A stretch of 31,014 bases of DNA, from positions 1 to 31,014 of the forward strand of contig CAJMSL010000008.1 in the NCBI GenBank assembly GCA_905216045.1, written 5' to 3'. Both the position numbers and the translations under genes were made by a program. Below the pieces are notes generated by a model. The model ran no database searches. It was not told the DNA's origin and saw only the letters and a program-made list of their open reading frames with translations. Shown here piece by piece: positions 7,142 to 16,705 of the stretch. How positions within the stretch are numbered: the stretch's first letter is position 1; every line of letters starts with the position of its first letter. The DNA comes from an uncultured bacterium. Lineage in GTDB: Bacteria > Actinomycetota > Coriobacteriia > Coriobacteriales > Coriobacteriaceae.

Positions 7142-8104
7142 ATGCACGAGAACGACTTTTTTAACGAGGACCTGCTGTGCGCGCTTGCTGGCGTTGCCGG
7201 CGAGGACAACGTGCTGATGAGCGAGCCCATGCGCGAGCACACCACGTTTAAGATCGGCGGCCCGGCCGACGTCTTTGTCACGCCCGATACCGAGCAGGGC
7301 CTCGTCGCCACACTCGATACCTGCTATCGCTGCGATCTGCCCCTCACCATCGTGGGCAACGGCTCCGACCTGCTCGTCGGCGACAAGGGCATCCGCGGCG
7401 TCGTCGTGGCGCTGGGCGAAGGCCTCTCCGACATTACGGTCGACGGCACGCACGTCACGGCGGCAGCCGGCGCCTTACTTTCCGATGTCGCCGCTGCGGC
7501 AGCCGAGGCCGGTCTCACCGGCATGGAGCCCATCTCGGGCATCCCCGGATCGGTCGGCGGCGCCTGCTACATGAACGCCGGTGCCTACGGTGCCTGCATG
7601 GCCGATGTGCTGGAGTCCGTGCGCGTCTACAAACCCGCTCGCCAGCTCGACGACGGCACCCGCGGTAGCGGCAACATCATCGAGTTCGATGTCGACGAAC
7701 TCAACCTGGGCTATCGCAAGAGCCGCATCGCCGACGACGGCTTTATCGTTCTTTCTGCCACCTTCAACCTCGCACCAGGCAACGCCGCGATGATCAAGGC
7801 CGACATGGACGACTACCGCCAGCGCCGCGAGGACAAGCAGCCGCTCGACATGCCGAGTGCCGGCTCCACCTTCAAGCGCCCCGAGGGCTACTTTGCCGGC
7901 AAGCTCATCATGGATGCCGGCCTGCGAGGACACGCCGTTGGCGGCGCGCAGGTAAGCGAAAAGCACTGCGGCTTTATCGTCAACGCCGACCACGCCACCG
8001 CCGCCGACGTCGACGAACTCATCCGCGACATCCAAGCCAAAGTCAAAGAGCAGTTCGACGTAGACCTAGAACCCGAAGTCCACCGAGTAGGCGAATTCCT
8101 TTAA
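7142..8104 (+). CDS. murB: UDP-N-acetylmuramate dehydrogenase (UDP-N-acetylenolpyruvoylglucosamine reductase)
   Basis: FAD/NADPH enzyme that reduces UDP-GlcNAc-enolpyruvate to UDP-MurNAc, the second committed step of peptidoglycan precursor synthesis in the cytoplasm. The 320-residue protein has the FAD-binding segments HTTFKIGGPADVFV and IVGNGSDLLV, then GMEPISGIPGSVGGACYMNAGAYG, the catalytic Ser loop PSAGSTFKRP, and the C-terminal catalytic Glu in LEPEVHRVGEF. The frame is open to a TTG at 7097, but AAAGGCGG sits 9 nt before the ATG at 7142 and the peptide upstream of that is not MurB-like. It stands alone, divergent from the LacI gene, and ends just before a terminator. Confidence 0.95.
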   Translation: MHENDFFNEDLLCALAGVAGEDNVLMSEPMREHTTFKIGGPADVFVTPDTEQGLVATLDTCYRCDLPLTIVGNGSDLLVGDKGIRGVVVALGEGLSDITVDGTHVTAAAGALLSDVAAAAAEAGLTGMEPISGIPGSVGGACYMNAGAYGACMADVLESVRVYKPARQLDDGTRGSGNIIEFDVDELNLGYRKSRIADDGFIVLSATFNLAPGNAAMIKADMDDYRQRREDKQPLDMPSAGSTFKRPEGYFAGKLIMDAGLRGHAVGGAQVSEKHCGFIVNADHATAADVDELIRDIQAKVKEQFDVDLEPEVHRVGEFL

Positions 8105-8108
8105 CAAA

Positions 8109-8130
8109 GAAGGCCCCGAAAGGGGCCTTC
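8109..8130 (+). terminator. Intrinsic terminator after murB
   Basis: Perfect hairpin GAAGGCCCC-GAAA-GGGGCCTTC (loop shared), 5 bp after the murB stop. The following tract is only weakly T-rich (CGCCATATTTATT). Confidence 0.75.
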
Positions 8131-8182
8131 GCCATATTTATTCAGATAACCCAGTCCGGTGTGTCGCGCCCCGAACCCGAGA

Positions 8183-8318
8183 GGGCCGCGTGCCCGCCCG
8201 CAATATATTTGATTGATCGCGAGTTCCGCACGCAAAGAAGGCCACTTAATGTGGCCTTCGTCTTGCGCAGGACTGCCCGAGCAGGCAATCAAATATATTG
8301 CGGGCGGGCACGCGGCCC
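8183..8318. repeat. 136-bp near-palindromic element with 33-bp perfect inverted arms
   Basis: Left arm 8183-8215 and right arm 8286-8318 are exact reverse complements over 33 bp (GC-rich outer half, then CAATATATTTGATTG). The 70-nt interior contains a second perfect hairpin GAAGGCCAC-ttaat-GTGGCCTTC plus flanking sequence that is itself partly self-complementary (CGCAA/TTGCG). It lies between convergent murB and the cell-wall hydrolase gene, ending 8 bp before the latter's stop codon. Partial copies of the interior occur at 26030-26061 and 30903-30946. It encodes no protein; MITE-like or an RNA hairpin/bidirectional terminator are the options. Confidence 0.85.
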
Positions 8319-8326
8319 CGTCGGCT

Positions 8327-9532
8327 TTACGACAGCGCAATACCGCCGAGCCAGCCCCAACGCACGCCAGAGCCAGTGCCATAGAAGCTAATAAACGAAT
8401 CAAGCGACTTAGACGTAATGGCGCCCTCATTGCTCATGACGATGCCGCCGCCAACATAGATGCCCACGTGGCCATAGATCAGACCCGGCATGCCGGTGCC
8501 GCTATGCGATGAGTCGGCCACGATCATGCCCACCTGCAGCGCCGAGCGGTCGGAGCTATAGCACCATGCGTTAAACATATCGCACGCGTTACCGCCAAAG
8601 TAGCCAACGCCGGCGTTACGGAAGACATTGGTAACCCACGCCGCGCACCAGTTCTGACCCGGCGAAGGCGTGGAGTAGCACGCGTTGACGACGGCCTGCT
8701 GTTTGCCCGAGCCGGCATTCTGTTGCGGGGTTCCGGGCGCATACGATCCGCCACCCGAGCTTGAACCACCCGAGTAGGAATTGTTCTTGTTCGCGGCAGC
8801 CGCGGCAGCGGCAGCCTTCCTAGCAGCCTCCTCGGCCTGGGCGGCAGCGAGGATCTCGGAATCGCGCTGAGCCATGAGCTCCTTGACGTCGTCGGAAAGA
8901 CCGTTCAGCACGGTCTGGACTTCTTGCTGCTTGGCCTGCATATCCTGCATCTGAGCCGTCTGCTGGTCCTTGAGCTTCTCTAAGTCGGCTTTCTGCGACT
9001 CAAGCTCGGTCTTTTGCGCATCGAGCTCTTCCTGGATGGTCTGAATGTCCTCGATGGCGTCGCGGTCGCTCTTGTTGATCTTCTCAACATAGTGCGCATT
9101 AGCGACGAGTTCCTCAAACGAGCCAGAGGCCAGCAGCAGCGACAGGATGTTCGTGCCGCCGGACTTGTAGCTGGCGGCCACGCGATCGGAAAGGTCGTTG
9201 CGCTTCTTCTTGAGCTCGGCCTTCTTTTCATCGATCTGGGCCTGCGTGTCGTCAATCTTGCCCTGGACATTCTCGATGTCGTTGAGGGTCTGGGCATTCT
9301 TGTTGGCCAGCGCCGCATACTCATTTGCGATGCTGTCGAGCTGGGCCTGAACCTCGTCGAGCTGGGCCTGGGCGGCATTCAGTTTATCGGTTGTTTCTTT
9401 GGAAGCCTCCGCCGCATGGGCGCGAGCGGGCAGGCCAAAAAGAACTGCCGCAGAAGCGGCGCCGAACAGGGCCTTGAGGGCAGTGCGGCGCGAGAGCTCC
9501 TGGGAAAGGATGGAATCGCTGTTTGGTGGCAT
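8327..9532 (-). CDS. Secreted coiled-coil peptidoglycan hydrolase with CHAP/NlpC-like catalytic domain
   Basis: A 401-residue exported protein. The N-terminus has a Tat-like signal (SRRTALK at 14-20, hydrophobic core, cleavage probable after AHA at 40). Residues about 41-250 are a long heptad-rich coiled coil (repeated AQ.QLD, QLDS, IDEKKAELKKKR), as in PcsB/CwlO-type hydrolases where it controls access to the enzyme. An Ala-rich and Gly/Ser-rich linker follows (240-275). The C-terminal domain has Cys296 in NWCAAWVTNVF and His355 in YGHVGIYVGGG, the Cys/His layout of CHAP or NlpC/P60 amidases/endopeptidases. A GGAG site precedes the ATG at 9532. Likely role is cell separation or wall turnover, perhaps with an FtsEX-like partner located elsewhere. 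Confidence 0.88.
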   Translation of the reverse strand: MPPNSDSILSQELSRRTALKALFGAASAAVLFGLPARAHAAEASKETTDKLNAAQAQLDEVQAQLDSIANEYAALANKNAQTLNDIENVQGKIDDTQAQIDEKKAELKKKRNDLSDRVAASYKSGGTNILSLLLASGSFEELVANAHYVEKINKSDRDAIEDIQTIQEELDAQKTELESQKADLEKLKDQQTAQMQDMQAKQQEVQTVLNGLSDDVKELMAQRDSEILAAAQAEEAARKAAAAAAAANKNNSYSGGSSSGGGSYAPGTPQQNAGSGKQQAVVNACYSTPSPGQNWCAAWVTNVFRNAGVGYFGGNACDMFNAWCYSSDRSALQVGMIVADSSHSGTGMPGLIYGHVGIYVGGGIVMSNEGAITSKSLDSFISFYGTGSGVRWGWLGGIALS

Positions 9533-9576
9533 ATGTACTCCGTTACATGTTTATTTATATGTCGCTCAACTCATAC

Positions 9577-9604
9577 ATATTAGCGTACATATGGCGCGTC
9601 CCAA
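9577..9604 (-). promoter_or_regulatory. Probable promoter of the cell-wall hydrolase gene
   Basis: On minus, TTGGGA (9599-9604) and TAATAT (9577-9582) are separated by 16 bp, about 45 bp upstream of the hydrolase start codon. Confidence 0.5.
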
Positions 9605-9755
9605 CGATTTCCACGAACGGCAGGAAACTACAAGGTCAGCGGCTCGTAAGCAAATGTCAAAGATCAGGTTATGCGTACGCAAGCTCTTCTATGAGTACGT
9701 TGGCACAATCCTCCGCTTTTCCTACAGCGCACGATTTGGGCGTCCCTGCCTGCGC

Positions 9756-9761
9756 TATACT
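9756..9761 (+). promoter_or_regulatory. Probable -10 element of galE
   Basis: TATACT lies 37 bp before the galE ATG. No strong -35 is visible 17 bp upstream (GATTTG). An AGGAG ribosome site follows at 9789-9793. Confidence 0.4.
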
Positions 9762-9798
9762 CCCCTGAAGAAGTGTTCCTGATTCGATAGGAGACTAC

Positions 9799-10860
9799 AT
9801 GTCCAAAGCACTCGACCCCAAAGACACCTGCGTCCTCGTTACCGGTGGCGCCGGCTTTATCGGCTCGCACACCGTCGTTCAGCTGCTCGAGGGTGGCTAC
9901 CAGGTCGTCATCGTCGATGATCTTTCCAACTCCAGCGCCGTCGCCGTCGACCGCGTCAAGACCATCGTGGGCGACGAGGCCGCCAAGAACCTCACCTTCT
10001 ACGAGGCCAACGTGCTCGACCGCGAGGCGATGAACAAGATCTTCGATACCCATCAGATCGACCGCGTCATCCACTTTGCCGGCTTTAAGGCCGTCGGCGA
10101 GTCAGTGAGCAAGCCCGTCGAGTACTACCACAACAACATCGAGAACACCCTGGTGCTCATCGACGTCATGCGCAACCATGGCTGCAAGTCCATCATCTTC
10201 TCGAGCTCCTCGACCGTCTACGGCGACCCGGACAACCCGCCCGTCACCGAGGAGGATCCTAAGAAGCCCGCGACCAACCCCTATGGTTGGACCAAGTGGA
10301 TGATCGAGCAGATCCTTATGGACGTCCACACCGCCGACCCCGAGTGGGACGTCGTGCTGCTCCGTTACTTCAACCCCATTGGCGCTCATCCGTCGGGCCT
10401 GATCGGCGAGGACCCCAAGGGCATCCCCAACAACTTGGTGCCCTATGTCGCCCAGGTCGCCGTGGGCAAGCTCGAGGCCGTTCAGGTCTTTGGCAACGAC
10501 TACCCCACCCCCGACGGCACCGGCGTGCGCGACTACATCCACGTGTGCGATCTGGCCTCTGGTCACGTTGCCGCCCTTAACTGGATGAACGGCAAGACCG
10601 GCGTCGAGATCTTTAACTTGGGCACCGGCACCGGCACCTCGGTACTCGAGGTCGTCGCCGCCTTCTCCAAGGCTTGTGGCAAGGAGCTGCCCTACGTGAT
10701 CCGCGAGCGCCGCGCCGGCGACATCGCTGCCAACTGGTGCGATGCCTCCAAGGCCGAGCGCATGATGGGCTGGAAGGCCCAGTACGACATCGCGGACATG
10801 TGCCGCGATAGCTGGAACTGGCAGAGCCACAACCCCAACGGCTTCGCCGACGCCGAGTAG
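9799..10860 (+). CDS. galE: UDP-glucose 4-epimerase
   Basis: A 353-residue extended-SDR enzyme interconverting UDP-glucose and UDP-galactose with bound NAD. Seen: the Rossmann motif TGGAGFIGSH (15-24), DDLSNSS (40-46), the catalytic Ser/Thr in SSSSTVYG (135-142) and the Tyr162/Lys166 pair in PYGWTKWM, then RYFNPIGAHPSGLIGEDPKGIPNNL, a segment highly typical of GalE. Length is normal (about 340). AGGAG lies 5 nt before the ATG. It is a single gene with its own terminator. It links galactose utilisation and cell-envelope sugar supply; the downstream alpha-glucan genes are separately promoted. Confidence 0.96.
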   Translation: MSKALDPKDTCVLVTGGAGFIGSHTVVQLLEGGYQVVIVDDLSNSSAVAVDRVKTIVGDEAAKNLTFYEANVLDREAMNKIFDTHQIDRVIHFAGFKAVGESVSKPVEYYHNNIENTLVLIDVMRNHGCKSIIFSSSSTVYGDPDNPPVTEEDPKKPATNPYGWTKWMIEQILMDVHTADPEWDVVLLRYFNPIGAHPSGLIGEDPKGIPNNLVPYVAQVAVGKLEAVQVFGNDYPTPDGTGVRDYIHVCDLASGHVAALNWMNGKTGVEIFNLGTGTGTSVLEVVAAFSKACGKELPYVIRERRAGDIAANWCDASKAERMMGWKAQYDIADMCRDSWNWQSHNPNGFADAE

Positions 10861-10882
10861 CAAAAACCTACATACCGCTCTT

Positions 10883-10916
10883 GCCCCGATCTCACGTTGT
10901 GGGGTCGGGGCTTTTT
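10883..10916 (+). terminator. Intrinsic terminator after galE
   Basis: Stem GCCCCGATCTCA / GTGGGGTCGGGGC with a short loop, followed by TTTTT, 22 bp after the galE stop. Confidence 0.9.
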
Positions 10917-10965
10917 CATGGCATGTAACCATTCGCCGAAAATCGACCAACTTTTTTATCTTACC

Positions 10966-10995
10966 TGTACATGTTTAAACAACATGTTTTACAAT
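10966..10995 (+). promoter_or_regulatory. malQ promoter with embedded palindromic operator
   Basis: TGTACA (10966-10971) and TACAAT (10990-10995) are spaced by 18 bp. The spacer carries ATGTTTAAACAA (10971-10982), an 11/12 match to the TTGTTTAAACAA palindrome also found upstream of the ABC operon and of the GntR/PTS pair. Its position between -35 and -10 would suit repression. Two ACATGT hexamers flank it. Confidence 0.55.
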
Positions 10996-11080
10996 AGGCG
11001 TATCGAATCAGAACATCGGAGGCGGACTGCACACCCATCGGCAGGCCGACCCCACAACAAGAAGGTTGGTGAGCGCATTC

Positions 11081-12586
11081 ATGGAGCGTGCAAGCGGCGT
11101 CCTCATGCCCGTCTCATCTCTGCCCGGACCATACGGAATCGGCGGCTTTGGCTGGAATGCCTACGACTTCGTCGATTTTCTCGCCTCGTGCAAACAACAT
11201 TACTGGCAGATTCTGCCCCTTACGACGACCAGCTATGGCGATTCGCCCTATCAGTCGTTCTCGGCCCGCGCAGGCAACCCCAACTTTATCGACTTTGCCG
11301 AGCTTATCGAGGCAGGGTATCTGGAGCAGCGCGATATCGATGGCGTGTACCTGGGATCCGACCCCAGCAATGTTGACTACGGTGCTATCTTTGGCGGCCG
11401 CCGTCAGATTCTCGACCGCGCCGCCGAGCGCTTTGCTGCCGACAAGCCGGCCGATTTCGATGACTTTATCCAGGCCAACGAGGACTGGCTCATCCCCTAC
11501 TGCGAGTTCATGACCGTCAAAGAGGAGTGCGGACTCAAGGCGTTTTGGGAGTGGCCCGCAGAACTGCGCACCCGCGGCGAAGCATCTGCCAAGGTCTGCG
11601 CCGCCCATCCCGCGCGCATGCTCTACCACCAGATGACGCAGTATTTCTTCGACCGCCAATGGAGCCGCCTCAAGGCCTATGCCAACGAGCGCGACATTCT
11701 CATCATCGGCGACCTGCCCATCTATGTCTCGCGTGACTCCGTCGAGATGTGGGCGACGCCTGAGCTCTTTAAGATCGACGCCGCCGGCAATCCCGTGAGC
11801 GTCGCCGGCACGCCGCCCGACCAGTTCTCGGCCACCGGCCAGTACTGGGGCAACCCCATCTACGACTGGGACGCCATGGAGTCCGACGGCTTCTCCTGGT
11901 GGGAGGGCCGCATTCGCGCCGCCCTCGACATGTACGACGTCATCCGCCTGGATCACTTCCGCGGCTTCGAGGCCTATTGGGAGGTGCCGTTCTCCTCGCC
12001 CGATTCGTCCTACGGTTCGTGGACGCAGGGTCCCGGCCTCAAGTTCTTCAAGACGCTCGAGGAAAAGCTCGGCACGCTGCCCATCATCGCCGAGGACCTG
12101 GGCTTCCTCACCCCCGGCGTCATCGACATGCGCGACAACTCGGGCTTCCCCGGCATGAAGATCCTGCAGTTTGCCTTTGAGGGCACCAACTCGTACTACC
12201 TGCCGCATAACTACATCGCCAACACCGTCGCCTATGTGGGCACCCACGACAACGAGACGGCGCGCGGTTGGTTTGAGGGAACGGCCACCCCGCGTCAGCG
12301 CGAGCAGGCAGCCCTGTACACCCATCAGCAGGCCGGCGAACCCATGGCAGATGCACTCAATCGCACCATCGCCGCCAGCGTGAGCGACACGTGCATCTAC
12401 ACCATGCAGGACCTGCTCAACTTGGGCAACGAGGCGCGCATCAACACCCCTGCCACGCTGGGCGGCAACTGGACCTGGCGCATGCTCGACGGCGCCATCA
12501 CCCGCGAGCTCGAGCACAAACTCACCGACTGGACCGAGACCTACTTCCGCATCCCGTCGGAAGCCGAAATCGAGCTTCCTCAATAG
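11081..12586 (+). CDS. malQ: 4-alpha-glucanotransferase (amylomaltase)
   Basis: A 501-residue GH77 enzyme that moves alpha-1,4-glucan segments between maltodextrins and releases glucose. The N-terminus (RASGVLMPVSSLPGPYGIGGFG, then SPYQSFSARAGNPNFIDF) is diagnostic. Catalytic residues are visible: Asp291 nucleophile in RLDHFRGF, Glu338 acid/base in AEDLG, Asp390 in THDNET. I chose the ATG at 11081 because GGTGAG lies 7 nt upstream; TTG at 11066 and GTG at 11069 are in frame but less likely. Its product chains are substrates of the downstream glycogen phosphorylase, and its promoter carries the shared GntR-type palindrome. Confidence 0.96.
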   Translation: MERASGVLMPVSSLPGPYGIGGFGWNAYDFVDFLASCKQHYWQILPLTTTSYGDSPYQSFSARAGNPNFIDFAELIEAGYLEQRDIDGVYLGSDPSNVDYGAIFGGRRQILDRAAERFAADKPADFDDFIQANEDWLIPYCEFMTVKEECGLKAFWEWPAELRTRGEASAKVCAAHPARMLYHQMTQYFFDRQWSRLKAYANERDILIIGDLPIYVSRDSVEMWATPELFKIDAAGNPVSVAGTPPDQFSATGQYWGNPIYDWDAMESDGFSWWEGRIRAALDMYDVIRLDHFRGFEAYWEVPFSSPDSSYGSWTQGPGLKFFKTLEEKLGTLPIIAEDLGFLTPGVIDMRDNSGFPGMKILQFAFEGTNSYYLPHNYIANTVAYVGTHDNETARGWFEGTATPRQREQAALYTHQQAGEPMADALNRTIAASVSDTCIYTMQDLLNLGNEARINTPATLGGNWTWRMLDGAITRELEHKLTDWTETYFRIPSEAEIELPQ

Positions 12587-12634
12587 GAGCCACCGCGCCC
12601 GACCCCTCCCCACCGTGCGGACGCGCTTGCTTTT

Positions 12635-12668
12635 CCCGCGCGAGGCCACCCCAATCCCCTCGCGTGGG
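12635..12668 (+). terminator. Hairpin between malQ and glgP, probable terminator/attenuator
   Basis: CCCGCGCGAGG (12635-12645) pairs with CCTCGCGTGGG (12658-12668) with one mismatch, followed by CTTCTTATG. The T-tract is weak, so partial read-through into glgP is likely. Confidence 0.5.
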
Positions 12669-12714
12669 CTTCTTATGAATTGCAGACATGAAACAACCCA
12701 TCACAGGAGAAAAC

Positions 12715-14982
<2,268 letters not shown>

Positions 14983-15011
14983 TTTCGTTTCCTTTACCCA
15001 TCCTCTTGAAA

Positions 15012-15042
15012 GCGGAGTCGTGGCAACACGGCTCCGTTTTTT
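15012..15042 (+). terminator. Intrinsic terminator after glgP
   Basis: Stem GCGGAGTCGTG-gcaa-CACGGCTCCG followed by TTTTTT, 29 bp after the glgP stop. Confidence 0.9.
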
Positions 15043-15082
15043 GTGCCCGCACGTTACCCTGTGACCCGACTCGGCCAAACAA

Positions 15083-15298
15083 TCTCGATCTGTAACAACT
15101 ACTCGGTAAAAACGGTCCCAGCTGTTACAGATTGAGACATACCGGCCCCTCCCCTTGGGTTTATCTCGATCTGTAACATCTAGCAGCTGAAATTCACCTT
15201 TGGTGTTACAGATTTAGATGAAATGGTTAGCTCAGCGGAACCGTCTCGATCTGTAACATCTAACGTCCGAAATCAGCCTCACCCGTTACAGATCGAGA
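15083..15298. repeat. Periodic array of a 15-nt motif in alternating orientation (six copies)
   Basis: TCTCGATCTGTAACA starts at 15083, 15164 and 15244; its reverse complement (TGTTACAGATTGAGA, TGTTACAGATTTAGA, CGTTACAGATCGAGA) starts at 15123, 15204 and 15284. Start-to-start spacing is 40, 41, 40, 40 and 40 bp. The intervening sequences are 25, 26, 25, 25 and 25 nt and differ from each other. Each forward/inverse pair would fold as a 15-bp stem with a 25-nt loop; the three loops share CTA at loop positions 2-4 and AAA at the exact centre (12-14). The array lies between the glgP terminator and the ABC-operon terminator, with no ORF in it. Confidence 0.92.
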
Positions 15299-15325
15299 CA
15301 AACGACCGGTCAGACAGCCCCAACA

Positions 15326-15370
15326 CAAAGAAAGGCTCCCCTCTCGCCCAGTGGACGGGAGGGGAGCCTT
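15326..15370 (-). terminator. Terminator of the ABC transporter operon
   Basis: AAGGCTCCCCTC (15332-15343) pairs perfectly with GAGGGGAGCCTT (15359-15370). On minus it is followed by TTTCTTTG, and it lies 67 bp after the ATPase stop. Confidence 0.85.
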
Positions 15371-15437
15371 ATATGTGACCGCGGCAAAAGGATGGCAATA
15401 CCGCAGTCGCCCAAAGGGAGGGCCTGGATGCACCGGC

Positions 15438-16637
15438 CTAGATAAGGTTCTTGCCAGAGACCTTATCGAAGAGGTGGGTCGCGTTCTTCTCGAACTTGAA
15501 CCAGATGGTGTCGCCAGCCTTGAGCGCGCCCTTGGCCTCGAGGTCGACGACGGGGATAATCAGAACAAACTGGCCGTCGGGAGCGGTCACGTGGACATGC
15601 TCGGTCGAGCCCATGAGCTCGGTCACCTCGACGGTACCCTGGAGCGCGCCCTCCTCGCCCTTGTCAGCAAGCAGGATCTGCTCGGGACGCACGCCGGCCG
15701 TAATCTCCTTCACGTCGCCGCCGTCCCAGTTGAGGGCAAGTTGAGCGCAAGTCTCGGGGGCGAGTGCCACGTTCATATCCTCGGTCTTGACGGTAAAGCC
15801 GTTGCCCGAGCGCACCAGCTGGGCATCGAAGAAGTTCATCTGCGGCACGCCGATGAAGCCGGCGACGAAGATGTTCGCGGGATGGTTGAAGACCTCCTGC
15901 GGCGTGGCGATCTGCTGGACGACGCCGTCCTTCATGACCACGATACGGTCGCCAAGGGTCATGGCCTCGGTCTGGTCGTGAGTAACATAAATGAACGTGC
16001 CCTTGATCTCGTGGCGCAGCTTAATGAGCTCGGCACGCATCTGGTTACGAAGCTTGGCGTCCAGGTTGGACAGCGGCTCGTCCATCAGGAAGACCTTGGG
16101 GTCACGCACGATGGCGCGGCCGATAGCGACACGCTGGCGCTGGCCGCCGGAGAGTGCCTTGGGCTTACGGTCGAGGTACTCGGTAATGCCCAGAATCTCG
16201 GCAGCAGAGCGAACCTTGCGGTCGATCTCGTCCTTGGGAACCTTCTTGAGCTCGAGCGTAAATGCCATGTTCTCGTACACCGTCATATTGGGGTACAGAG
16301 CGTAGCTCTGGAACACCATGGCGATGTCGCGGTCCTTGGGCGCCACGTCGTTGACACGCTTGCCGTCGATGAGCACATCGCCCGAGGTAATGTCCTCCAG
16401 GCCGGCGACCATGCGCATCGTCGTGGACTTACCGCAGCCAGAGGGGCCAACGAGGACGACGAACTCCTGGTCGTGAACGGTGAGGTTGAAGTCCTCTACA
16501 GCGAGCACACCGTCCTCGGTAACCTTGAGGTTGTGCTTCTTCTCCTCGGTCTTCTTCTTTTTGCCAAAGAAGCCCTTCTTTTTTGACTCGTTGTTGGGAT
16601 ACACCTTCTGAACATGTTTGAGAACGATCTCGGCCAT
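15438..16637 (-). CDS. ABC sugar importer ATP-binding protein (MsmK/UgpC/MalK family)
   Basis: A 399-residue ATPase that powers import through the two permeases encoded upstream. Walker A GPSGCGKST (64-72), Q-loop VFQSYALYP, signature LSGGQ (162-166), Walker B VFLMDEP (182-188) and H-loop THD are all present, followed by the C-terminal TOBE/OB regulatory domain (about 240-399, GVRPEQILL). Odd point: between strand 1 and the A-loop there is a Lys-rich insert at about 15-42 (ESKKKGFFGKKKKTEEKKH) absent from typical MsmK/MalK proteins. AAAGG lies before the ATG at 16637. It ends the operon. Such ATPases often serve several CUT1 importers. Confidence 0.93.
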   Translation of the reverse strand: MAEIVLKHVQKVYPNNESKKKGFFGKKKKTEEKKHNLKVTEDGVLAVEDFNLTVHDQEFVVLVGPSGCGKSTTMRMVAGLEDITSGDVLIDGKRVNDVAPKDRDIAMVFQSYALYPNMTVYENMAFTLELKKVPKDEIDRKVRSAAEILGITEYLDRKPKALSGGQRQRVAIGRAIVRDPKVFLMDEPLSNLDAKLRNQMRAELIKLRHEIKGTFIYVTHDQTEAMTLGDRIVVMKDGVVQQIATPQEVFNHPANIFVAGFIGVPQMNFFDAQLVRSGNGFTVKTEDMNVALAPETCAQLALNWDGGDVKEITAGVRPEQILLADKGEEGALQGTVEVTELMGSTEHVHVTAPDGQFVLIIPVVDLEAKGALKAGDTIWFKFEKNATHLFDKVSGKNLI

Positions 16638-16654
16638 GTCTCTACCTTTCGATA

Positions 16655-16681
16655 TGCGGCGCCGCGCTGAGGGGCGCCGCA
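16655..16681 (-). other. Intercistronic hairpin before the ATPase gene
   Basis: TGCGGCGCC (16655-16663) and GGCGCCGCA (16673-16681) pair perfectly across a 9-nt loop. No T-run follows on minus, so a processing or stabilising element is more likely than a full terminator. Confidence 0.6.
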
Positions 16682-16705
16682 GAAACTTGCAAAACAGTTA
16701 CGGCA

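Noticed and set aside
8183..8318. Insertion sequence
   Set aside because: No transposase and no target-site duplication at the arm ends.
11114..12649. 511-codon open frame on minus opposite malQ
   Set aside because: Antisense shadow of malQ in high-G+C DNA; no family resemblance, while malQ has all catalytic residues.
15052..15066. A seventh copy of the 15-nt array motif upstream of 15083
   Set aside because: CGTTAC is present, but the remainder does not match and the spacing is wrong (about 31 instead of 40).
15083..15298. CRISPR array
   Set aside because: The spacing looks CRISPR-like, but the 15-nt repeats alternate in orientation, are too short, number only six, and no cas gene is present.
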